Below are positions 24,059-35,513 of a stretch of 64,000 nucleotides of DNA, in pieces. Below the pieces are notes generated by a model. It did not search any database, was not told where the DNA came from, and worked only from the letters and a program-made list of their open reading frames with translations. Source of the stretch: Acanthochlamys bracteata (Eukaryota > Streptophyta > Magnoliopsida > Pandanales > Velloziaceae); contig CM034129.1 of the NCBI GenBank assembly GCA_019914995.1, positions 10,905,725 through 10,969,724 on the forward strand, written 5' to 3'. The translations under genes and the position numbers were made by a program. The stretch's first letter is position 1, and every line of letters begins with the position of its first letter.

Positions 24059-27000
24059 CTCTCGCTGAGCAGCCATGGCGTTCCAGTTCTCTCCTTCCCT
24101 CTCTCCAAACCACAATCAATGATACCATCCTCCTTTCCCTCTTCTCCTAGAAACTTCTGCTTGTTGCGATCACGGGGACTGACATCATCAACGGCCGTGA
24201 AGGCGACGGTAGCGGGAGTGGCGGATCTCGAGGCGGTTGCGGTCGGAGAAGATCTACCGGCGGACTACGGCGAAATGTTTCTGGCGCCGAATGAGCTAGG
24301 GCAGCGGCGGCGGGCTGGAGTTCTTCTGCATCCAACTTCGTTGCCAGGGCCGCACGGGATCGGTGATTTCGGGCCTCAAGCGTTCCGGTTCATTGATTGG
24401 CTGCATAATGCTGGCTGCAGTGTTTGGCAGGTTAGCTGATCTCTCTCTCTCTCTCACTCTCTCTCTCTCTAGGTCGCTTGATTTGAACGTAGATTCTCTG
24501 TTGATTTTGCTGGGAACTTGTTTCTCGATTAATTTTGCTCCTAATTGTGTTGATTTTGATCTATGTTTACCTTTTATATTGAGAAAGTTTTCTCTGAAAA
24601 TTTCACATCTCACTCAGTTTCTAGATATTGAATTGGGTTGCTATTGTTTTGATGCTCTCTCTCCCTGCTTCGCAATAGATTGTTGGTATGAACTTAGATT
24701 CGCTCTGGTTTTTGTGGTTATGTTCTTATTTCTATCAATGTTTCCGTTTATTTGAGATTCTTTTGGGGAAATTTTCACTTCTGACTCACTTTGTAGAGGT
24801 TGAATTCAATCACTCATGTTTCGGTACTTTTCCATGTTTATTGTTTCTCCTTCTTTCTAGAATCTCTCACTGTCTTAAATGGGAGTCTCTGTAATTAGTT
24901 TTGTATCATCTCTCTTTCTCAAGAATCGGTAATGCATGTTTCTCCCTGTGCTAGAGAATCTGCATTTGTTTTCAGGAAACATTCTCTCTTCATCTGCTCC
25001 TATCTCGTTGTTGACTAATTCTGTTGAATCCATAGCTATAAAGCTCTGGCTCCTGTTGGCTAAGTGCTCAAGCACCTCATCTCAGTTGAATCCATCTTCC
25101 TCATACTAATTCTTCATTGTGTCTGTTAGTTTAACACATACTTGTTCAAACTCTCTCTCATTCTCTCATTTCTAATTGCTGCCTGCTCTGGACTTGATTT
25201 GTCTTCCTTCATTCACTCATTCTCTTAATTTTCTGATTCATCTAGAAAAAAGAGGACTCCCTACTCTTGGGAGAAAACTGTCAACAATCTGTACCTCGCT
25301 CACCAGACATCACAAACAAAACACATGTATACATGCTACTTTATATTAAATACTATGCTCCAGCAGTTTCCTAACTATCTTTTGCATTTCACTTTTCTTC
25401 GGTTTGAATATAAGTTGCCTGCTGTAACATGGCCAAAGGTTAGCAGCTTTTTGCATCAATTGTGATTAGTCTGGCTTTTCTCTAGAAGATTCTATTACTT
25501 TTCTTATTCTAGATCATTTATGATGTTGGTGGAGGCTACAACATTGTGCCACTTCCTTCCTTTTCCTGTAATCTTCAGTCTCAGCTCCCAGCAAATAGCC
25601 GCAATTCCTTAGGCTTGTGTTGTATGCTGAAGCAGTTTGTAACCACATTCCAAATTGGATGTATGTCATTGGATTTCACCAGGGAATGATCTACTGGTTC
25701 TCCCTCCTGAGTTCGCAATACACATGCTGTTGGTGGAGTCTGCAACATGGTGCTACTTTCTTTATTTTCCTGTAACCTTCAATCTCAGCTCTCCCAAAAC
25801 ATCTGCAACTCCTTAGACTTTTGTTGTATGCTGAAGCAATTTGCAACCATATACCAGATTGGCTGTATAACATAGAATTTCACCATGAAATGATCTACTG
25901 ATTCTTCCTCCTGATTGCACAACACATTTTATCTCTCCTTTCCAACATCATTTGCTGAAGTTGTCCTTGGTTACAATATTGTCCTTTTAAACATGATCTA
26001 CTAAATATCCTACCCTCCAAATGAGATAGCGTGCTCCATAATGTCTCTGCATATTGGCCTCTGATCCCTTCATAATTCATCACTTGATATGTGCTTTTGA
26101 CTGTAAAATTTTCTTTGATCTGTATCCTCCACTTTATGCTGTCTGCTTTGTCTTCCCTGATCTGTATCTTATATACCATCTGCACTAGTTTATCCTCATC
26201 AACGTTCATTGTTTACTTAGTCTATCTTTATGTATAATCTTCCATTCTGCTATCCAATTCACCATTCTTCTGTAATTAACTACTTTGCAAATGATGCTGT
26301 TTCTGCCATATTAGGAAATAATGTTGCAACATTCCTGCAACTATCTGTCTTTCCAGAACTGTGCATTTAGCCGGTTTCCCATCTCACAGCTCCGCATTAA
26401 AAGTTTCCTGGGGGTTAGTAATGCCTTTTCAAATTGGCAACAACCTTGCAATGCTTCTTGTACCAAGCAAGGGGTAATTTCATTTTAATTACGTCTCATC
26501 TCCTTCTGTATAAGAGCCTCCATCACCACTTAGCTGTCTCAGCCATATGAAAACCCCTGAAGTTCTTAACACCATATCCTCCTTTTGTCTTTACAAAATT
26601 TCTCCATATTTAACTAATGGTATTCCTCTTCTCTAATTGCCGACTCCACTCTAAAGAAAGTGTTTCTTATCTTCTTGATTCCCCTTCTTACCCAATCTGG
26701 CACTGTGTGAAAACTAACAGAAAATATTGTTGCAATGCATTGAAAACAGAATTCCGCAGCACCAACCTCCCTCCTGCTAATAAAGCTTTGTCTTCCAACC
26801 CGCCAACCTTATCAAATGTCTCTGTAACAGTCGCCCATTCCTCTTTAGAAACTTTCTTTTAAGGGAAGATATTTCGCAGGCAATTTCTCTTTGTCACTAT
26901 TCATCATCTTAGCAAAGAGCTCTTATGCAATTTTGATGATTTTTCCAAACACTTTTCTGTCTTTTCCAGAATTTTCCCAAACACTTTCTGCCTTTTTCTA

Positions 27001-30000
27001 ATATTTTCCAGTTTGCACAAAGATCTCTTATGGAGGTTTCCACTATACCGTTTGTCATACATCCATTCCACAATCCCATGCACATCTTATGTTTCCATCC
27101 TGTTTTTGTCATTTTGGAAAGGATATTTATAGAACATCTTGCGTAACCTTGTAGTTCAAATTTTGATGAAACTTTTAGGGTCACGTTAGATGTATTTACC
27201 TAGATTGATTCTCCTGGATTGGTCCATCTAATTGAGTATCAACACTGTTAAGGTATTATTAATACTCTTCAGATTTGTTTCTACCGTATTGGCTTCAAGC
27301 TGTATTCTTACTGCAGCTGACACTGCCACTTTAATCTCATTTTATCCAAATTCCATATCCAAATTCTGAAGTAATTCCCTATTCTCTAGCCTGTTAAAGT
27401 CTAATATTCCTCTTCTTCCATTTGTGCCAGACAAACCTAAAAAAAGTGAGAGCTGTTATTCTCTGGTTTTTGTTCTATCATCATCATACTCCTACTATCT
27501 ATCTCTCTTTGTGTGTATTCTGCTAAGGCCATGACACCTTTCAGTGTTCATCTCTACTTTCTTCACCCATTTCCAAGTGATCTCTTTTCTCGCATTAACC
27601 TACTATCAGTACTAGCATGTTTCATAATCCATGTCTCAGAAGTTTATATCTTTTCGTGCTTTGTCTGTGTTGGACACTTTAATTTCAAATAACTTGCGGA
27701 TCTCTTGAACTGGAAATTTTCTGGTATATTCTTTTAATCACATTCAATTTCACTTTTATTTCTCATAGGATCTCAGATCCTCTATAGATGATATTCCTTT
27801 TTATTCCAACAGCTTTCCGAATCTCTTGATAGCACCTTTAATTAGTCTCCTTGTTCCAACAATGTAGAGGATAGCAGAGAGAGTTAGCTACATCTCTCTC
27901 ATGCATCAAATCTGCAAGTACCTTCATCTTTCCATGCTGATATGTCCTTTCTATGTGAACCAAATCTCTGATTTGATCTAAAGTTTTAATGTTTTTCTCA
28001 TCCTTAAACTGAAGAAGTTCAGAAGTTGCAGTCAACTACCCTACCTTGAATTGAAATATAGCCATCTCTTTTCACTTGCTGGAAGTCTTCCAGCCATGAC
28101 TATCATTATCTGTTGTCGTCATCCTTGCAAACATTTTCATCTACTCGAGTTCACTGATTTCAGTCTTGTCTTCAACCCACCATTGAGTATATTTTTAGAT
28201 ATCTTCTCTCTATCTTACCTTCCAAAACACCACACTGATATATCTTATGCTGACTCTCAAAACACTTGTAACACTGTAGCAGTGATCTACATGCTTATGT
28301 CCTTCTCCACAGTGGAGTACAAGAAGGTTTGGTTTGTTGGTAGCCGATTAGGATTTTTTCCTTCTTATCATTACAATCCTCCTCATAAATTGACATTCGT
28401 ATTGGTGAGATGGAGATAGATGGAATAATGGATATTGATCCTTGTTCCATGATTTTCTTTTTCTTTTTTTTATCCAATATTAATTGGGCCATTAATGAAT
28501 TGCTAATTCATATGATTTGTTGAAGTTATGCTGGTGGTGTACTCCTTTAGCTCTCCAGACTGTCGTGTATTTCTTTCAAATTTTCACTGAATTTGCTTTG
28601 GGAGCTGGTCAAGTCCTTGATTGTTATCACCTTGGACTCCTTTAGAGCTGCTGCTGATGGTTTTTGGTTAAACCTGACCATCCTGATGACTCCATTGAGC
28701 TAGACTTATGTCTGTGACTAGGCCCATATTTCTCTTCCTTTTGGTGCTCCTTAAATTGATCTCTCCATCTATTTTTGAGTAAGGATCTTGGCTCTTGAAT
28801 CCTTACCAGCTTTTCTCATTGTTAATGATGTTGTCATGGCTGCAGGTTCTTCCTCTAGTCCCTCCTGGAAGAAAGGCAAACGAAGATGGATCACCATACG
28901 CAGGCCAGGTGAGCTTAAGCTTCAGAACTTCTTAGTCATTTGAATAGTGTTATTTGTATTCTGCACTATTTGCAATTTAACAAATTGTAACTAATTCTCA
29001 TTTGGAGAAGAGTATGGCCATAAAAGTGTCTTAGAACATGATTTGTCGCATTCCTTCGTCTTGGAAGAATGGACCAATGTATATTAACTTATCTCTTTTC
29101 TTTTAAAGTAGGTTTGTAAAGAACTAACAGATGTCTACATATGATGTTTGCAATGGCATTTATTTTACATGTCGATTGAATGATGCTTGTATTTCATTGT
29201 AGGATGCCAATTGTGGCAACACCCTTCTGATTTCTCTTGACGAGTTAGTTGGGGATGGCTTGCTGATGCCCCATGAACTTCCCAAATCTATGTGAGTTTA
29301 TATGGTCTCAATTGAAAACAGTATTTCTGTCAAAGTAAGCTGCTCCTTTGACATACAAATAACTTTTTGTATTGCAAGTAATGCAGAGTATGTACAATAT
29401 GAAGCTGTTGCCGAGCTAAAGGATCCTTTAATTGCTAAGGTAAAGAGAGCATCCTAAATATCATTGAACTTATTATGAATATAAACTAAAATTGTCCTTC
29501 ATAATCTACTTGGAAAATCATCATCCATTTATGGGAGATATTCATTTAGTACATAATTATGCAAATACATAGGCCAGCTACCCTTTGCATCTAATGCATG
29601 TTCACAAGGAAGCAATTTGGGCATAATGTTTTGTAAGAGGCTTTTTAAATAATATGCTCTGACCTCTTGTCTGGATAGTGTTAATGTGACAATAAGATCT
29701 TGAGAAAGCATAAGTCTTTGCTGCAATTTGGTCATTGCAGAAACATGATTTAGACCTCTTACTTTTCTTTTTTTAGATAAGCATAGATTATACAGGAGCA
29801 ATGCCCTTAATTGATCAAAATTTAAGCATTCATCTTGTTTGTAATGTGTTGGATGTAGCGCTGTCTTTGCTAAGTATCAGCGCTACGTAAAGATTTGAGA
29901 CTTGAGTAGTACTCCGGCCAAGCCTTTAGGTTATACTTCTCTTATAGTGTGGACTAAAAGCAGCAAAGTTGGCATTATTAGTATAACCCCCGCAAGTCTG

Positions 30001-31582
30001 TAGGTACTACTTGTCGTATAGAGTGGACTAAAAGCAGCAAAGTAGTTCATTATGATTAGAACCCCTGCCAAGTCTGTAGGTTCTACTTGTCTTATAGTGT
30101 GGACTAAAAGCAGCAAAGTAGCACATTAAGGGCATGTTTGGGTTACTGAAAAAGTAGAGCTTTTGTGCAAAGGAGTTTTTTTTAGATTTTTTAAAAAATT
30201 TTATTTTAAGAAAACAAGCTTGCCATTCTTTTTGGATTTGAAAAAAAAAATGTACATATAAGGATTGTTGAGGTTGAAAGAGAGGGTTGCATTCCCAGAA
30301 CGCAAACCAAATAGGGCATAAGTTTAGAAGGTGAGAGTAGACTAGCATGTGTTATTCTGCATCTGTGATTGCTCGAATGGAAATAAAACACAGTGCTTGA
30401 AGTGGTTTTTTGCACTGTATCCTGAGGCAAAGGTGTTAACTGATAGATATCAGGTTGTTTTTCAGTCGTAGATAACTTTGAATTGGATTTGAAATGATAC
30501 CTCTTGAAGTAAACTGATCTGGGTCATGGTTTCAGCATTTAAGGATTCCAAAATGCACAGATACATTAGCATATAAGCTAATACTTTGTTTTCATAGTTA
30601 AATATTTTGAGCATGGACTACTTCTGTATATCACTTGGCCTAGGCATGCACATATGAAGCATAACTTCAATTTAATGTGGCTTACTGATAGGGACTATGT
30701 TCTCTTACTTGTTACCTGTATGAAATATGAAGAGTTTAAGGGAAAAAGCTTTCTATTTCTGACTTTTGTAGGCTGCAGAAAGGCTGATTCTAAGCCAAGG
30801 GCAATTGAAAACTCAGTTGGAAGATTTCAGGCGGGATCCTAGAATTTCTGGTTAGTTGGTTTATCAATAGAGATTGAAAATTTCCTCCCTTATTCTTCTA
30901 TTCTGACTATGAGCTCATTAGTGGAGTATAGTTAACAACCAACTGGCAAAGAGATTAGAAAACATCATGGTGGAACTGGTGCCTCCTTGGAACATTGCTA
31001 AATGCTGAAGTTCCAATAATCTCATTGCATTACCCTGTTGAGACCATACATGACTTCGCACGAGTCTGACAGAACAATTTTATTATTATGCATTGCCATA
31101 AATTGGGCGATGCTGCTTTTCCCTGTTGTCTTTTGTATATTAGATTGGACAAAGGATCCAGTCCACTTATGTCACTCTTGCCTCTTGCTACTCCTCTCAG
31201 CCATCCAATATATATATATAGGGTGGGGATAGGGGCACCGTAGGGCACCCCTTCTAAAAATATGCATAAAAAATTTTAAATATAATCTCCACCGTTGGAT
31301 ATGAAAAACTATGAGTTACAAAGACGGCGACAAAATTTTAGCTCAATCGGATCATGAATTAATCTCCATCGAATCTCTTGATCAAAATGACATAAAAAGG
31401 AAAAAGAACATCTTTATCAAATTTTATTATTTATATCATTTGATCAAACGCCGGATGGAGATTGATTTGTATTCCGATTGAGTTGAAACTTTGTCATCAT
31501 ATTTTTTACTAATAGTTATTCATATCTAACGGTGGAGATTGGATTTAGAACTTTAGATTGAAAAGGGTGCCCCTATCTCCAT

Positions 31583-31613
<31 letters not shown>

Positions 31614-34567
31614 CATACATGTATATCTATATATATATATATATATCTGATGCCAAACAGTATATATTTTAACATTCCAGGGTGGCTTGAAGATGCTGCT
31701 CTCTTTGCTGCGATTGACCAGAGTATGGATACATTCTCATGGAATGAGTGGCCTGAACCACTTAAAAACCGACATCTTGGAGCCTTGGAAAATGCATATC
31801 AAACACATAAGAAGTTTGTAAGCAGCTCTGACCATCTGCCTTTTCTTTTTGTGAGGCAATGCACCATCTATTCCTGCTTTTCTCATGGAACCTTCTAAGT
31901 GCATTTTCTCTCTGCTGCAGATAGATATCTTCGTCGCACAGCAATTTCTGTTTCAAAGGCAGTGGCAGAAAATTAGAAAGCATGCACACGAGCAGGGAGT
32001 TAGAATAATGGGAGACATGCCTATTTATGTAGGCCATCATAGTTCGGATGTTTGGGCAAATAAAAATTCCTTTTTACTGGTACAAATTCATAATCAAATC
32101 TATTTGTTGAAGTTTCTGTAGCAGTGCTAAATAGTTTGACCATCCTCAATATGATCGTATCTTATCATCTTGCAGGATAGGAATGGCTTCCCAAATCTTG
32201 TTAGTGGTGTACCTCCTGATGCCTTCAGTGAGACCGGTCAGCTATGGGGAAGGTATGAAGGAATTGGTGCCTTAATAGTTATTTACTTTATGTCCTTGTA
32301 TATGAGGAAAGGAAAACTAAAGGTGGCAATATATATGACCCAATCCGAAAATTTGATCCGAAATCGATCCATTTAAATCGGGTTCGAATTTGATCTTAGT
32401 CAAATTCGGATCAATCCGAAATTGACTCATTAATTTCTATTATTATTTGTAGAGCATATATTATCTAATAATTAAAACAATGATATTGAATTTTAATTTA
32501 ATTTATATATATTTTTTTGAGCTTATCATATTTGGATTAATTTTTTTACTTACTTTATAAATTATATATATATATATATTCTAATATTTTTCACCTATTA
32601 CTTTTAGGAATTATTTTTAGAATTCTCATTTCAATAATTTTTATTTGTTAAATAGGTCGATTTGGATTTAATCTGATTATTAAATGTGCTAGATTAGAGT
32701 TGACAATTTAGACTTATATAAATACATTAATCGGATTATGATTGAATAATTTTGATCTGGTTATTATATGGATCAATCCGAACCCTACCTGTTAACCCAT
32801 GTTGCCATCCCTAAGGAAAACTAGAGAATTGAAAGCTTAATGGCAAGAGATCATGGTCATGTGTAGGTTTTTAATTTTGGTAGGGTACTGTGCATCTATT
32901 AATACAATGATTGGAATTTACAGCTTCACACAGGATGGTTCTAAAACAACACTTACCAAAAGAAACAAAAGAATGATCATTTTCCTCTGAAACCTTTACT
33001 TACTGTTTGGTTTTGGTACAGCCCTCTTTATGATTGGAAGTTTATGGAAAAGGATGGATTTGCTTGGTGGGTACAAAGGATTAGGCGAGCCGTGGATCTT
33101 TATGATGAGTTCCGGATAGACCATTTTCGAGGTTTTTCTGGATTCTGGGCTGTCCCTTCAGGTCAGTTGAAATATATGATGGTTGGAATAAATAACATTA
33201 AGACATTGTGAATCACCTTTTTTAATAAGTGACCATCACATGTTATAATTTTTCAAAGTGCCTGAACTGCAGAAGCGAAGATAGCAATGTTTGGAAGTTG
33301 GAAAGTGAGCAGTATATAACACATAAGCAGAATTTTCCTTTAGTTGATATTTGATGCTAAGAAATTTCATATGCAACTCAGTAGGCTGGACCAAGGAAAG
33401 CTTTGTTTGATGCAATCTTCAAAGCTGTGGGGAATATCAGCATAATTGCTGAAGATTTGGTATCATCTCTGATCCAGTTTCAACTTCCATTGAAACTTTT
33501 GAGTCCTTTGTTGTTGTTTCATGCTCATGTTGTAGTCTCTACAAAATTCACCAATTTTGTTTTATTTATCCTATCTATAGGGAGTGATAACGGAGGATGT
33601 GATTCAGTTAAGGAAAGCCATTGGGGCACCTGGAATGGCTGTTTTGCAGTTTGGTAATGCCACTTACGTTTTGTAGCATCACTCGTTCAGAGTCTTATAA
33701 TGTATTAACTTGATCTGCAGCTTTTGGAAGTGGCCCAGATAATCCCCATTTACTCCACAATCATGAATATGATCAAGTCGTCTACAATGGGACTCATGAT
33801 AACGATACTGTTAGTATTTGTTTTAAGATTCCTGCATCTATGTATAGCTCAAGACTATCTTGTTGCATCCGTCAGTGATGAGTTTTGGCTGTTCGTCTAT
33901 GCCATATTCAATAGTTAGACATACAACAGTCTGAAACTTCTAATTTTCCAGGTTCTAGGATGGTGGAAGCACTTGGAAGAAAAAGAGAAGATCAATGCAA
34001 GTGTTATAAATGCTTGCCTCCTGAATGTTGCGAAGTTTCTTCTTGGAAAATACTAATGTTTATCTTACTTCTAATCTGAACACCAATTCTTGCAGGTTGA
34101 GAAATACCTTGGGATGAGTGGTGCAGGAGATGATATATCCTGGGCTATGATTCATGCTGCCCTCTCTTCCGTTGCACGAACCACTGTAATAACCATGCAA
34201 GACATACTTGGGCTTGGAAGCTCTGCTCGGATGAATACTCCAGCCACACAGGTTATCTACTACATCTAATCTTTTCTAAGGATGCTTATGGTTAGTTGTA
34301 TAAACCAAAAGCCAGGAAGGATCATAGTTAGAACAAAGCCAAACCTGAATATACGTTATTGCCAATTAATTATGGCGTGCATGTTTTCTGCTCGTGTACT
34401 CTGTCTTTACTTCTCATGTTGCCCATCTATTTAGATTTTGATGTCCTGATTTCTGCACTCAGCTGGGAAATTGGTGCTGGAGAATACCTAATTCAGTGAC
34501 ATTCGACAGCCTTGAGCCAGAAACACAGAGATTGAGGGATCTAATTTGGATGTATAATAGGCTGTGA
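24056..34567 (+). CDS. DPE1: Plastidial 4-alpha-glucanotransferase (disproportionating enzyme 1)
   Basis: Sixteen exons give 586 aa (potato D-enzyme is about 576): 24056-24430, 28846-28908, 29203-29291, 29379-29439, 30772-30850, 31681-31817, 31921-32079, 32176-32252, 33022-33161, 33273-33304, 33385-33459, 33581-33653, 33721-33809, 33952-34002, 34096-34251, 34463-34567. It is a glycoside hydrolase family 77 enzyme that transfers glucan segments between maltodextrins in the plastid, consuming maltotriose during starch breakdown. GH77 landmarks are RRAGVLLHPTSLPGPHGIGD near residue 85, RIDHFRGF with nucleophile Asp380, AEDL with Glu427, and THDND with Asp480. The Ser/Pro-rich first ~50 residues fit a chloroplast transit peptide. 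I chose the ATG at 24056 because it follows the TATA and leader. Upstream in-frame ATGs (23906, 23915, 23936, 23945) would add an Arg-Glu repeat unlike any transit peptide. All splice sites are GT-AG and no lesion was seen. Confidence 0.96.
25690..27480 (-). mobile_element. Decayed LINE (L1-type) reverse transcriptase remnant in DPE1 intron 1
   Basis: On the minus strand, across frames, the stretch 26900-26480 reads as the 3' part of plant LINE reverse transcriptase: GWKTKLL, GGRLVLRNSVFNAL, KKIRNTFFR and KWWWRL-like traces. Further along at 26209-25900 it reads KWRIQIKENFTVKSTYQVMN, the start of the zinc-binding region after the RT domain. Many stops and frameshifts are present. Weaker traces reach about 27480, and the true ends are not defined. 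It is antisense to DPE1 and explains much of the 4.4-kb intron 1 (24431-28845). Confidence 0.7.
29916..30126. repeat. Three tandem ~70-bp units in DPE1 intron 4
   Basis: Units share the gtggactaaaagcagcaaag core. The cores start at about 29949, 30021 and 30099, separated by a taggt-tac-tac-ttgt-like segment. Divergence is moderate. No function is visible. Confidence 0.8.
30130..30318. mobile_element. MITE with TAA target duplication in DPE1 intron 4
   Basis: Left end gggcatgtttgggtta and right end aaccaaatagggca are partial inverted repeats flanked by taa (30127-30129 and 30319-30321). Tourist-like ends; no coding. Confidence 0.55.
31225..31580. mobile_element. MITE with ggataggggcacc ends in DPE1 intron 5
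   Basis: Terminal inverted repeats ggggataggggcacc (31225-31239) and ggtgcccctatctcc (31566-31580) enclose a sequence with internal inverted symmetry (ctccaccgttgga and tctaacggtggag; ggatcatgaattaatctcc and ggagattgatttgtattcc). It lies within TA-rich DNA, so a target duplication cannot be assigned. A (TA)n tract follows at 31587-31646. Confidence 0.75.
32320..32814. mobile_element. hAT-type MITE in DPE1 intron 8
   Basis: The 9-bp sequence ggaaaacta occurs at 32311-32319 and 32815-32823, directly bounding the element. Ends are aaggtggcaatatatatgac and, inverted, ttagggatggcaacatgggt. An 8-bp duplication and GGTGGCAA-like ends are typical of plant hAT MITEs; the ninth base may match by chance. 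Confidence 0.75.
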
Positions 34568-35472
34568 AGCAATGGGGCACTTGAACTGTTGGTAAGAAGC
34601 GGCCAGCACGCATCTGTACAAATAAACTGAATGAGTACATGAATACTGAAACAAATACTGTTGGCAAGGTGTCATTTCGCCCTTTTAAGATTCGGTACAA
34701 AAGTTTGTAATAAGAATGTATTAAGGTGAATATAACATTGGAAAATTGGTTAAGAGTGACGAAACTAAAAATCCTAATCAGTGTTTACTATTGCTCTAAT
34801 GCACTCCAAAACGCTAGCTTCCTTTGACATAGCAGACATCAGTGCTTCAGAAGTAGCTTTCTTGTTCTTTAGGAGAGATCCAGCAAAACTATCTGTATTC
34901 CAAGATTCAATTAGCGGGTAGGAAACGTCTCAGTTGATTGGCATATGATTAATACAAATTACTTATGCCGCTAGTATATAGATAACATATGAACTTTGGA
35001 AGACTTTCGAGAAGGTATAATACCACAGAAACGTTCCACTTGTTTATATCGATTGGGATCAACTAATTTATTTTTGTCATGTTCTACACATACCAAACAA
35101 TTGAGGATGATATAGAATCTCATATTTAATTTTATGAATCCTAATTCTACTAATAATCAGGTATACATTTAACAAAGAAAATGAGACTAGGTGGGAGGAC
35201 CCCATCTGCTAAGATTTCTGTTGCTGTTCTTTGCTAAGACGTGGCTTACTCCTGTTTATGAACCTCCGCATCCAATCAGCAACTGGTTGAGGGCGTTCTC
35301 GCAGTCGAGGATGTTGACTAAATAATCTTTTAAATTGTGGTACCCAAAACGGTGAAATGTTCTGCAGACTGGTCAAGAACTTTGTCGTATCTCAAACCTT
35401 CTGGCTAGTCCAGCCATTGATATTACAGCTAGCCTGACAAGCGATCACCATTAAGACTATGCATGTATAGAA

Positions 35473-35476
<4 letters not shown>

Positions 35477-35510
<34 letters not shown>
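35477..35510. repeat. Long poly(T) tract
   Basis: An uninterrupted run of about 34 T, inside the span of the decayed minus-strand gene. On the minus strand it is poly(A) and could be the scar of a retroelement tail, but no element body adjoins it. Confidence 0.9.

Positions 35511-35513
<3 letters not shown>

Noticed and set aside
35477..35510. Poly(T) as evidence of a retroposed gene copy.
   Set aside because: The surrounding decayed gene keeps introns, so it is not a processed copy, and no other retroposed body adjoins the tract.
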